Positions 1 through 5,794 of a stretch of 10,768 nucleotides of DNA are shown here, in pieces. The notes beneath the pieces are model-generated. The model did no database searches and was not told where the DNA came from. It saw only the letters and a list, made by a program, of their open reading frames with translations. Numbering within the stretch: the stretch's first letter is position 1; every line of letters begins with the position of its first letter. A program made the position numbers and the translations under genes. The stretch covers positions 1-10,768 of the forward strand of contig DASQTB010000090.1 in the NCBI GenBank assembly GCA_035642095.1, read 5' to 3'. Origin of the DNA: DASQTB01 sp035642095 (GTDB lineage Bacteria; Actinomycetota; UBA4738; CALAEC01).

Positions 1-330
1 GCGTGGAGCAACAAGCGAGAGCGTCAGTACAAGCACGTCAAGTCCAGCGCCAAGAAGCGCGGGGCCAGCACGAAGCGGGCCGAGGAGATCGCCGCCCGGA
101 CCGTGAACAAGGAGCGGGCCAGGAGCGGGGAGAGCCGCACCAGGTCGAGAAGCTCCGTCCGGGATATCTCCTCCGGACGTCGTGGCGGCAAGCGGTCGGG
201 CAGCAGGGGCCCCAGGGGCCGGACCCGAGAGCAGCTCTACAACGAGGCAAAGCGGCTCAACATCTCCGGCCGGTCCAGCATGACCAAGGCCCAGCTCCAG
301 CGGGCCGTCAGCCGCAAGAGGGCTTCCTAA
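1..330 (+). CDS. Rho_N-like 'plasmid stabilization' family protein (5' end cut off by window)
   Basis: The frame is open from base 1 to the TAA at 328-330, giving 109 visible residues. The first residues, AWSNKRERQYKHVK, resemble the usual N-terminus of a small family often annotated as plasmid stabilization protein, so probably only a few codons are missing. Visible parts are a Lys/Arg-rich N-terminal stretch, the motif EEIAARTVNKERARSGES (about residues 28-45), a basic Ser/Gly/Arg linker (about 46-75), and a C-terminal segment TREQLYNEAKRLNISGRSSM that looks like a Rho N-terminal (SAP-like) helix-loop-helix nucleic-acid-binding unit ending near residue 104. It is very basic, so a cytoplasmic nucleic-acid-binding role is likely. 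The family name is historical and nothing here indicates a plasmid. Family assignment is from memory of the motifs; the biological role is unknown. An internal ATG/GTG start (for example at 103) would delete the conserved N-terminal motif and is unlikely. Confidence 0.8.
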   Translation, partial: AWSNKRERQYKHVKSSAKKRGASTKRAEEIAARTVNKERARSGESRTRSRSSVRDISSGRRGGKRSGSRGPRGRTREQLYNEAKRLNISGRSSMTKAQLQRAVSRKRAS

Positions 331-366
331 CACCACCGACGGACCAGCGACGACCCGGTGCCACGC

Positions 367-372
367 TAGGCT
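367..372 (+). promoter_or_regulatory. Candidate -10 element (TAGGCT) for leaderless isocitrate dehydrogenase
   Basis: TAGGCT fits the TAnnnT consensus and is separated from the ATG at 379 by exactly six bases (TCGGCT). A transcription start would therefore fall on or next to the A of the ATG. No Shine-Dalgarno sequence lies upstream of this ATG, which supports a leaderless start. No convincing -35 hexamer is visible around 343-349. Confidence 0.5.
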
Positions 373-378
373 TCGGCT

Positions 379-1458
379 ATGCGTCACCGGGTCGTCCTCA
401 TACCTGGCGACGGCATCGGTCCGGAGGTGGCCAAGGCCGCCCAGCGGGTGACCGACGCCACAGACGTTGCCATCGAGTGGGACGTCCGGGCCGCAGGCGC
501 ATCGGTGATGGAACGGGAGGGCACACCCCTCCCCGACGACGTCCTCCACGCCGTCCGAGAGACGCGAACGGCGCTGAAGGGACCGATCACCACGCCGGTC
601 GGAACCGGCTTCCGCAGCGTCAACGTGGCCCTCCGCCAGGACCTCGACCTGTTTGCCGCCGTTCGGCCGGCCAGGCACTACCCGGGGGTCCCGACCCGGC
701 ATCCCGGGGTCGACCTGGTCACCATCCGTGAGAACACCGAGGACCTGTACCAGGGCATCGAGTTCGAGCGGGGCTCGGCCCGGACCGAGGAACTTCGCGA
801 CGCGCTCGTTCGGCTGGCCGGCTACCGGATCCCGGACGACGCGGGCGTCACCCTGAAGCCGATCTCGGTCTCGGGGACGCGGCGGATCGTGCGGTTCGCC
901 CTCGACTACGCCCGGAGGAATGGCCGGAAGCGCGTCACCCTGGGGCACAAGGCAAACATCATGAGGTTCTCCGACGGGGTGTTCGTCAACACCGCGCGCC
1001 AGATCGACCGGGACGAGTATCCGGACATCGACATCGAGGAGATGCAGGTCGACCAGCTGGCCATGACGCTCGTCCAGGAGCCCGAGACGCTCGAGGTGCT
1101 GCTTCTGCCCAACCTGTACGGCGACATCATCAGCGACCTCGCTGCGGGGCTGACCGGAGGGCTGGGGCTTGCCGCCGGGGCGAACCTCGGGTGGGAGTAC
1201 GCGGTGTTCGAGCCCGTCCACGGCAGCGCCCCGGACATCGCGGGGAGGGGGATCGCCAACCCCCTGGCCATGATCCTCACCGCGGCCCTGATGCTCGGCC
1301 ACCTGGGGGAACACGACGCCGCCGACCGGGCCGAGCGGGCGGTGGCGAACCTCCTGGAGGAGGGGGCTACCCTGACGCCGGACATGGGCGGAACGGCGAC
1401 CACCGACGAGGTGGCGGTGGCCCTCGTCGGTCGTTTACGGGGCGAGCGCTCCCCCTGA
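379..1458 (+). CDS. Isocitrate dehydrogenase, NAD+-type coenzyme signature
   Basis: This 359-residue protein belongs to the isocitrate/isopropylmalate dehydrogenase family and probably oxidises isocitrate to 2-oxoglutarate and CO2. It shows the N-terminal IPGDGIGPE motif (8-16). The isocitrate-type substrate loop GFRSVNVALRQ has Ser80 and Asn82 at the E. coli Ser113/Asn115 positions, followed by RP at 96-97. RENTEDLYQG (117-126) and HKANIM (190-195) are present, and the metal-binding block NLYGDIISD carries Asp249 and Asp253. The coenzyme loop is HGSAPDIAG: Asp286-Ile287 replace the Lys-Tyr pair of NADP enzymes, and Pro334 sits where NADP enzymes carry Tyr, so NAD+ use is predicted. The ATG at 379 fits the motif spacing and the -10 element at 367-372. 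A LeuB role is less likely because of the SxN substrate loop; homoisocitrate or tartrate dehydrogenase cannot be fully excluded. A paralogue lies at 3230-4330. Confidence 0.88.
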   Translation: MRHRVVLIPGDGIGPEVAKAAQRVTDATDVAIEWDVRAAGASVMEREGTPLPDDVLHAVRETRTALKGPITTPVGTGFRSVNVALRQDLDLFAAVRPARHYPGVPTRHPGVDLVTIRENTEDLYQGIEFERGSARTEELRDALVRLAGYRIPDDAGVTLKPISVSGTRRIVRFALDYARRNGRKRVTLGHKANIMRFSDGVFVNTARQIDRDEYPDIDIEEMQVDQLAMTLVQEPETLEVLLLPNLYGDIISDLAAGLTGGLGLAAGANLGWEYAVFEPVHGSAPDIAGRGIANPLAMILTAALMLGHLGEHDAADRAERAVANLLEEGATLTPDMGGTATTDEVAVALVGRLRGERSP

Positions 1459-1501
1459 TCGTGCTCGGCCGAGCCGGCCAGCGGCGTCAGCGCGTCCCTG
1501 G

Positions 1502-1520
1502 GGGATCCCGCCGGGATCCC
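1502..1520. terminator. Candidate hairpin between convergent genes (twin GGGATCCC)
   Basis: Two copies of the palindrome GGGATCCC (1502-1509 and 1513-1520) are separated by GCC, so they can pair as an 8-bp stem with a 3-base loop. The site lies between the stop of the NAD-type IDH (1458, plus strand) and the stop of the small minus-strand gene (1532), where a bidirectional terminator would be expected. There is no T-tract on either side, so intrinsic termination is uncertain. Confidence 0.35.
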
Positions 1521-1531
1521 GGGGCAGGCAG

Positions 1532-1687
1532 TCAGCAGCCGGGCTCGCCGCGATGACCGCAGCACCCACCCGAGAAGGTGGCCCGGACCCGGTTGCGGAC
1601 GAGCCGTGTGGCCCAGCGGGCCGACAGCCGTTCCGATCGGAGGTTGCGGGCGAAGTCCCGCGCGTAGTCACCGAATCCACGACTCAT
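1532..1687 (-). CDS. Small Arg-rich protein with Cys-rich C-terminal tail (CCGHxGEPGC)
   Basis: This 51-residue reading frame starts at the ATG at 1685-1687 and ends at a TGA at 1532-1534. Eleven of its 51 residues are Arg, spread over an apparently helical N-terminal part (MSRGFGDYARDFARN...). The C-terminus is CCGHRGEPGC, with Cys42, Cys43, His45 and Cys51 as possible metal ligands. Codon third positions are strongly G/C, like the neighbouring genes. A -10-like TAGACT lies eight bases upstream of the ATG and there is no Shine-Dalgarno, which fits a leaderless start. It fills most of the gap between the NAD-type IDH and MDH. The tail looks like a conserved small-protein motif, but I cannot name the family with certainty. 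No signal peptide or membrane segment is visible. Metal binding is inference. The frame extends upstream to 1729, but that extension lacks a ribosome site. Confidence 0.6.
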   Translation of the reverse strand: MSRGFGDYARDFARNLRSERLSARWATRLVRNRVRATFSGGCCGHRGEPGC

Positions 1688-1695
1688 GACAAGCC

Positions 1696-1701
1696 AGTCT
1701 A
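1696..1701 (-). promoter_or_regulatory. Candidate -10 element (TAGACT) for the small Cys-tailed protein
   Basis: On the minus strand TAGACT is followed by eight bases (GGCTTGTC) and then the ATG at 1687. The expected transcription start is at or within a base or two of the ATG, suggesting a leaderless mRNA. No good -35 match was found at 16-18 bases spacing; a TTGGAC exists but is 22 bases upstream, which is too far. The rest of the 1688-1772 gap downstream of MDH holds a short hairpin (CGTCCA 1723-1728 with TGGACG 1735-1740) that could help end the mdh transcript. Confidence 0.45.
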
Positions 1702-1772
1702 CGGCGCGGAACCCGACCCGGGCGTCCAACCTGATGGACGAGGATGGTCGGGCGGCGGTCGGCGGTGGCGGT

Positions 1773-2699
1773 CTAGACCTTCGCCAGGTCGGCGCAGCGG
1801 GTTCGGATGCCCTCGGCGGCCTGGCGAAGAGCGGCGATCTCGTCGGCCTCCAGATCTAGCTCGACGATCTCTTCGACGCCGTTCCTCCCCAGACGGGCGG
1901 GAAGACCGACGAACACGTCCGAGATCCCGTACTGGCCGGTGGCCCAGACGCACGCCGGGAGGATCTCGCTCGTGTCTCCCACGATGGCGTCGACCATCTG
2001 GGCCACCGACGCCGACGGGGCGTAGTACGCGCTGCCCTTCTTCAGGTACCGGACTATCTCGGCGCCGGCGTCGCGGGTCCGCTGGTACAGCCGTTCCAGG
2101 GTCGCCTCGTCGACCAGGTCTCGGAGCGGCTTCCCCTGCACCGTGGCCCGTCCCGGGAGGGGCACCATCGATTCCCCGTGCGAGCCCAGGGTCATGGCCT
2201 CCACCGAACTCGGCGGCACGCCGAGCTCCTCGGCGATGAAGTACCGAAGCCGGGCCGAGTCGAGCGTTCCGGCCATCCCCATCACTCGGTCCCTGGGGAA
2301 GCCGGTCACGTCTGCGGCCAGGAAGGTCATCTCGTCGAGGGGGTTGCTCACCACGATGACGATGGCGCCGGGCGAGGTCTCCCGGACCCGCTCCGCCACC
2401 TGGCGCATGATGTCCGCGTTCTTCCCCAGCAGGTCCATCCGGCTCATCCCCGGCTGGCGAGGAAGTCCCGCCGTGATCACGACGACGTCGGAGCCCCCGC
2501 TGTCGGCGTAGTCGTTGGTCCCTCGCAGCACCGGCCCGAAGCCCTCTACCGGAGACGACTGGTTCAGGTCGAGGGCCAAGCCCTGGGGGAGCCCCTCCAC
2601 CACGTCGACCATCACCACCTCATCGGCCAGCCCCTTCTGGGCGACCCGCATCGCGGTGGTGGCTCCGACGAACCCGCTCCCGACCACGGTGACCCTCAT
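1773..2699 (-). CDS. mdh: Malate dehydrogenase (NAD-dependent, LDH-like type)
   Basis: This 308-residue cytoplasmic enzyme interconverts malate and oxaloacetate with NAD. It shows the Rossmann GSGFVG (7-12), the acidic Asp32 after beta-2 that favours NAD over NADP, and the mobile substrate loop AGLPRQPGMSRMDLL. In that loop Arg81 and Arg87 are the residues that select malate over lactate, and the Arg at the lactate/malate discriminating position supports MDH over LDH. SNPLDEM (118-124), TLDSARLR with Asp147 and Arg150, and the catalytic His174 in GSHGESMVP are present. The length fits the 305-320 residue LDH-like MDHs. The ATG at 2699 is chosen because AGGAG (2707-2711) lies seven bases upstream and the Rossmann motif starts correctly; a longer frame to 2804 is out of family. 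A -10-like TAGGAT is at 2729-2734. The gene ends in a TAG inside the palindrome GGTCTAGACC (1770-1779). Confidence 0.95.
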   Translation of the reverse strand: MRVTVVGSGFVGATTAMRVAQKGLADEVVMVDVVEGLPQGLALDLNQSSPVEGFGPVLRGTNDYADSGGSDVVVITAGLPRQPGMSRMDLLGKNADIMRQVAERVRETSPGAIVIVVSNPLDEMTFLAADVTGFPRDRVMGMAGTLDSARLRYFIAEELGVPPSSVEAMTLGSHGESMVPLPGRATVQGKPLRDLVDEATLERLYQRTRDAGAEIVRYLKKGSAYYAPSASVAQMVDAIVGDTSEILPACVWATGQYGISDVFVGLPARLGRNGVEEIVELDLEADEIAALRQAAEGIRTRCADLAKV

Positions 2700-2706
2700 G
2701 GGAGGA

Positions 2707-2711
2707 CTCCT
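2707..2711 (-). promoter_or_regulatory. Ribosome binding site of mdh
   Basis: AGGAG on the minus strand lies seven bases before the ATG at 2699. It decides the start, since the upstream in-frame extension to 2804 has no such signal. Confidence 0.7.
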
Positions 2712-2728
2712 CTCGCTCGGACCGGGGC

Positions 2729-2734
2729 ATCCTA
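2729..2734 (-). promoter_or_regulatory. Candidate -10 element (TAGGAT) for mdh
   Basis: TAGGAT fits TAnnnT and would place the transcript start near 2722, giving a leader of about 22 bases that contains the AGGAG ribosome site. The -35 region (about 2752-2758) is GC-only and does not match a consensus. Confidence 0.4.
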
Positions 2735-2870
2735 GCCGACCGGCTCCACGGGGCCGCCTGGGCCGGATGGGCGACACGGCGGGGCATCGGGCCATTCGGC
2801 GCATGGCCCCGACGGGTGGGCCGAAGATGGCTCCCCCGTGCTATGGACCGATCCGTCCCGATCGGAGACC

Positions 2871-3233
2871 ATGTCGCCTATGTCCCGCCATCTCCGCCTG
2901 GTCGCGGCGGTGCCCGTCGAGACGTCCTACGTGGTGGCTCGGACCGCGCACATCCGGCCCGGATCCGCGTATGTCGTGGCGTCCTGCGCCGATCGAGGCG
3001 TGGCCGAGGTGCTGGCCCTGGCGGGTCACGAGACATACGGGGCCGGGGAAATGGGGAACCGACCGGAGCTGGCTCGGGCCCTCCGAGCCTGGGAGGCGGG
3101 CGACCACCGCCTCCACCGGTCGGAGCGGGTCGCCGCGCTGGCCTTCGCTCGGTCGGTGACGGACGGAGCGGGCCGGTCCGGTCCGGGGCAGGATCCCTCC
3201 CGGCCGGCCCGCGTCGCCCGGGCCCTCGACTAG
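2871..3233 (+). CDS. Hypothetical protein, 120 residues, unrecognised
   Basis: This frame is convergent with the second isocitrate dehydrogenase and divergent from mdh. About 80% of sampled third codon positions are G or C, which supports real coding. Its TAG (3231-3233) overlaps the TAG of the opposing gene in a single CTAG (3230-3233), a compact arrangement typical of real gene pairs. The N-terminal third is hydrophobic and strand-like (MSRHLRLVAAVPVETSYVVA). The middle carries HETYGAGEMGNRPELARALRAW, and the last 30 residues are Pro/Arg/Gly-rich and probably disordered. I see no signal peptide, membrane helix or known motif. The start is uncertain: ATG 2871 has GGAG (2864-2867) only three bases upstream, ATG 2880 has it 12 bases upstream, and a GTG at 2838 is also in frame. 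The function is unknown. Confidence 0.5.
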   Translation: MSPMSRHLRLVAAVPVETSYVVARTAHIRPGSAYVVASCADRGVAEVLALAGHETYGAGEMGNRPELARALRAWEAGDHRLHRSERVAALAFARSVTDGAGRSGPGQDPSRPARVARALD

Positions 3234-4330
3234 ATGGGCTGGGCGGCCGCCTCCAGCCGCTCGATCACGGCGTCGGCCACCTGGGACGTGCCCACGGCCG
3301 TGGGGTCGTCCCGGGTCGGCTTCATGTCGTAGGTCACGCTCCTCCCCTCCCGGATCACCTCGGCCAGCGCGGCCTCCAGCCGATCGGCGGCGTCGCGCTC
3401 GTCGAGATGCTTCAGCATGAGGACCCCGGAGAACATCATGGCCATCGGGTTCACCTTGTTCATCCCCCTGTACTTCGGGGCGCTGCCGTGAGTGGCCTCG
3501 AACACCGCGGCCTCGTCGCCGATGTTCCCGCCGGGGGCCACCCCCAGGCCCCCGATCAGCCCCGCGCACAGATCGCTGATGATGTCGCCGTACAGGTTCG
3601 GCAGCACCAGGACGTCGTATTCCTCCGGCCGGGCCACGAGCTGCATGGCCAGGTTGTCGACGATCCGGTCCTCGAACTCGACGTCTGGATACTCCTCCGC
3701 CGCAACCTGGCGGGCGGTCTCCAGGAACAGGCCGTCGGAGAACTTCATGATGTTGGCCTTGTGCACGGCGGTGACCTTCTTCCGACCTTCCCGCTTGGCA
3801 TACTCGAAGGCCCACCGGACGATCCGCTTCGTGCCCGTGATGGAGATCGGTTTGATCGAGATCCCCGAGTCGTCACGGATGCGCTTCCCGGCGAGCCGCT
3901 CGATCGTCTCGATCAGCTGCTTGGCCTCGGCCGTGCCCTGTTCGAACTCGACGCCCGCGTACAGATCCTCGTGGTTCTCGCGACAGATCACCACGTCCAC
4001 GTTCTCATAGCGGGACCGGACACCGGGATAGGTCTTGCACGGGCGGAGGCAGCAGTACAGGTCGAGCTCTTTCCGAAGGGCCACGTTGACGCTCCGGAAC
4101 CCCGTCCCCACCGGCGTGGTGATCGGTCCCTTGATGGCCACGCCGTTCTGCCGGATCGACGCCAGGACGTGCTCGGGGAGCGGCGTCCCGTACCGGTCCA
4201 TGACGTCGGCGCCGGCTTCCTGGACGTCCCAGTCGAAGCCGACGCCGGTCGCTTCGATCACCCGGCGGGTCGCCTCTGAGAGCTCGGGTCCGACGCCATC
4301 GCCGGGGATGAACGTCACTCGGTGGGCCAC
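3230..4330 (-). CDS. icd: Isocitrate dehydrogenase, NADP+-type coenzyme signature
   Basis: This 366-residue paralogue of the enzyme at 379-1458 aligns with it almost without gaps through residue 330. It has IPGDGVGPE (8-16), the substrate loop GFRSVNVALRK with Ser80 and Asn82, RP at 96-97, CRENHEDLYAG, HKANIMKFSDG (190-200) and the metal block NLYGDIISD (Asp249, Asp253). The coenzyme loop is EATHGSAPKYRGMNKVNP. Lys286, Tyr287, Val293 and Tyr334 (in VTYDMK) correspond to E. coli IDH Lys344, Tyr345, Val351 and Tyr391, the NADP+ determinants, but the E. coli Arg395 position is Pro338. NADP+ use is therefore predicted but not certain. The GTG at 4330 is chosen over the upstream in-frame starts because AAGGAG (4336-4341) lies five bases before it and the family N-terminus begins there. 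The kinase gene ends 66 bases upstream on the same strand. Its stop overlaps that of the convergent hypothetical gene. Confidence 0.9.
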   Translation of the reverse strand: MAHRVTFIPGDGVGPELSEATRRVIEATGVGFDWDVQEAGADVMDRYGTPLPEHVLASIRQNGVAIKGPITTPVGTGFRSVNVALRKELDLYCCLRPCKTYPGVRSRYENVDVVICRENHEDLYAGVEFEQGTAEAKQLIETIERLAGKRIRDDSGISIKPISITGTKRIVRWAFEYAKREGRKKVTAVHKANIMKFSDGLFLETARQVAAEEYPDVEFEDRIVDNLAMQLVARPEEYDVLVLPNLYGDIISDLCAGLIGGLGVAPGGNIGDEAAVFEATHGSAPKYRGMNKVNPMAMMFSGVLMLKHLDERDAADRLEAALAEVIREGRSVTYDMKPTRDDPTAVGTSQVADAVIERLEAAAQPI

Positions 4331-4335
4331 GGTCG

Positions 4336-4341
4336 CTCCTT
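4336..4341 (-). promoter_or_regulatory. Ribosome binding site of the second isocitrate dehydrogenase
   Basis: AAGGAG on the minus strand is five bases before the GTG at 4330. It sets the start here rather than at the in-frame ATG or GTGs further upstream (up to 4387). Confidence 0.7.
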
Positions 4342-4361
4342 CTCGCGCACGGTTTCCCGGC

Positions 4362-4367
4362 ATGATA
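4362..4367 (-). promoter_or_regulatory. Candidate -10 element (TATCAT) in the kinase-IDH gap
   Basis: TATCAT lies in the 66-base gap between the kinase stop (4397) and the IDH start (4330). It would start a transcript near 4355 with a leader of about 25 bases carrying the AAGGAG. The IDH could thus have its own promoter in addition to read-through from the kinase. No matching -35 is seen. Confidence 0.3.
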
Positions 4368-4396
4368 CTCACGGCCCGGCCGCTCACCCGGAAGGT

Positions 4397-5710
4397 TCAG
4401 CCCTGGACGAGGGCGCTCTCCGTCCCCGGGGAGGGAGGCGGAGAGGCGGGGGTGGCCGGACTCGACGGCGAGGGCTCGGGCGAGGTGGGGTCCGGCGAGG
4501 GCGGCTCCGTCGGCGAGGGTGGCGGCGTGGAGCCGGAGGATCCGGGTTCGCCGGCGTCGTCCTTCTGCTGGTCGGGCCCCGGAGCGTCGTCCGGTTCCCG
4601 GTCGGGCGATGGCTGCTCGATGGGGCCCCCGCCGGACGTCGATCCCTCGGTTCGCTGAGCACGGTTCGGTGTCGACGGCCGAGGGTCGTCGACGGCCGGA
4701 GCTGGCTCCGGGGATCGGATCGCCATCACGACCATCCACGTCGTGACCGCCAGGAGGGCCAGCACGGCCAGCAGCGCCCATCGCGGTCGCCTCGCCGGAG
4801 CTCCAGCCTCGGTCTCGGCGAGCTCTCCGGTGTCTTCGTCCGACGTTCGAATCGGTGGCGCGGTCGATGCCACCGCGGAGGCGTCGGCCTCCCTCATGAA
4901 CGGAAGGAGGGCGGCCACCAGCTCGTCGGCCGAGTCGAACCGGTCCGCCGGGTCCTTGGCCAGCGCCCGGAGGACCACCGCGTCGAGCGCCTCGGGGATC
5001 CCCGGCTCCAGCTCCGCGGGCTGCCGAGGCTGCTCCTCCAGGTGCTTGAAGGCCATGGCCACGGCAGTGTCCGCCTCGAATGGCAGCCGGCCGGTGAGCA
5101 TCTGGAACAGCACGACGCCGAGCGCATAGATGTCGGACCGAGCGTCACCCACCTCGCCTCGGAGCTGCTCCGGGGAGAGGTAGGGCGCGCTGCCGACGAT
5201 GCCCGAGGGCCGGGTGAGCGTGTCGTCGTCGACCGCTCGGGCGATGCCGAAGTCGGTGACCTTGACCTCTCCCGAGGGCGTCAGCAGGACGTTGGACGGC
5301 TTGACATCGCGGTGCACCACTCCCGCGGCATGAGCCACGGACAGCGCTGCGGCGATCGACGCGGCGATCGAGGCGGCGTGGTCGGACGTGATGGGTCCCC
5401 GGCTCAGCTCCTCGGCCAGCGTGTGGCCCTCCACGTGTTCCATGACCAGGTACGGAGCACCGTCGGCGACCCCGGCATCGAACACCGAGACGATCCCCGG
5501 ATGGTTCAGCCTGGCCGCAGCCCGGGCCTCCCGCCGAAGACGAGATGCCGCCGCCTCGTCCGCCGAGAGAGCGAAGGGGAGCACCTTGACGGCGACGGGT
5601 CTGGCCAGAACACGGTCCCAGCCTCGGTGGACCGTGCCCATCCCACCCCGACCGAGGGGCTCCTGGATCTCGTAGCGGTCCGAGATCAACCACGCGGGCG
5701 AAGGCATCAT
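4397..5710 (-). CDS. Transmembrane Ser/Thr protein kinase (Hanks/PknB type)
   Basis: From the ATG at 5710 the product is about 437 residues. The kinase domain (about 13-272) has the Gly-rich loop GRGGMGTV (20-27), catalytic Lys42 (AVKVL), Glu61 in the C-helix, HRDVKPSN (133-140, catalytic Asp135), DFG (153-155), a Thr/Ser activation loop, and SPEQ in place of APE (179-182). A juxtamembrane Asp/Glu-rich segment (about 273-305) leads to one membrane helix (about 311-332). An extracellular tail of about 105 residues, rich in Pro, Ser, Asp and Glu, follows and has no PASTA or other sensor domain that I recognise. All catalytic residues are present, so it should be active. The start is uncertain: ATG 5707, ATG 5710, GTG 5725 (with GGAG seven bases before it) and GTG 5743 are in frame. 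It is divergent from citrate synthase and directly upstream of the second IDH. Its targets are unknown. Confidence 0.92.
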   Translation of the reverse strand: MMPSPAWLISDRYEIQEPLGRGGMGTVHRGWDRVLARPVAVKVLPFALSADEAAASRLRREARAAARLNHPGIVSVFDAGVADGAPYLVMEHVEGHTLAEELSRGPITSDHAASIAASIAAALSVAHAAGVVHRDVKPSNVLLTPSGEVKVTDFGIARAVDDDTLTRPSGIVGSAPYLSPEQLRGEVGDARSDIYALGVVLFQMLTGRLPFEADTAVAMAFKHLEEQPRQPAELEPGIPEALDAVVLRALAKDPADRFDSADELVAALLPFMREADASAVASTAPPIRTSDEDTGELAETEAGAPARRPRWALLAVLALLAVTTWMVVMAIRSPEPAPAVDDPRPSTPNRAQRTEGSTSGGGPIEQPSPDREPDDAPGPDQQKDDAGEPGSSGSTPPPSPTEPPSPDPTSPEPSPSSPATPASPPPSPGTESALVQG

Positions 5711-5794
5711 TATTTGATTACCCACTCCGGAGCTCCGCACCACCCCTGGCCGAAAGGTCCGGAATCGACGCTGTTAGACTTGGATCGAGGGGCT
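5711..5794. promoter_or_regulatory. Divergent intergenic region, kinase / citrate synthase
   Basis: This 84-base gap separates two divergent genes and should hold promoters for both. At the kinase end, 5709-5720 reads ATTATTTGATTA, a rare A/T-rich stretch in this window. It adjoins overlapping palindromes CTCCGGAG (5725-5732) and CGGAGCTCCG (5728-5737). The 10-bp palindrome could be an operator, but part of it may simply be the ribosome site for GTG 5725. The plus-strand -10 candidate is listed separately. Confidence 0.4.
5775..5780 (+). promoter_or_regulatory. Candidate extended -10 element (TGTTAGACT) for citrate synthase
   Basis: TAGACT is preceded by TGT, giving an extended -10 (TGnTAnnnT). 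It predicts a transcript start near 5787 and a very short leader before the GTG at 5795. The same hexamer occurs before the small Cys-tailed gene at 1696-1701. No clear -35 lies 16-18 bases upstream. Confidence 0.45.

Noticed and set aside
1..330. The 'plasmid stabilization' name as evidence of a plasmid or toxin-antitoxin system.
   Set aside because: There is no partner gene, replicon or partition gene in view, and the surrounding genes are core metabolism; the name is historical for this family.
379..1458. Reading this gene as 3-isopropylmalate dehydrogenase (leuB).
   Set aside because: The substrate loop is RSVN with Ser80/Asn82 as in isocitrate dehydrogenases, not the Glu/Leu-type LeuB loop, and no leucine genes are nearby.
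906..1565. A 219-residue minus-strand frame over the NAD-type IDH.
   Set aside because: Ser/Arg/Pro-rich antisense shadow of a gene with complete family motifs.
1770..1779. GGTCTAGACC palindrome at the mdh stop as a regulatory site or attachment site.
   Set aside because: It is only 10 bp, half of it is coding sequence, and there is no integrase or repeat partner in the window; treated as chance.
2816..4279. A 487-residue plus-strand frame opposite the second isocitrate dehydrogenase.
   Set aside because: Gly/Arg/His-rich antisense shadow; the minus strand encodes a full IDH with every catalytic motif in order.
4322..5794. The citrate synthase frame stays open back to 4322, which would give an 863-residue fusion protein.
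   Set aside because: The first 490 or so residues run antisense to the well-supported kinase gene, are Arg/Gly/His-rich with no domain, and the citrate synthase N-terminus begins naturally at the GTG at 5795.
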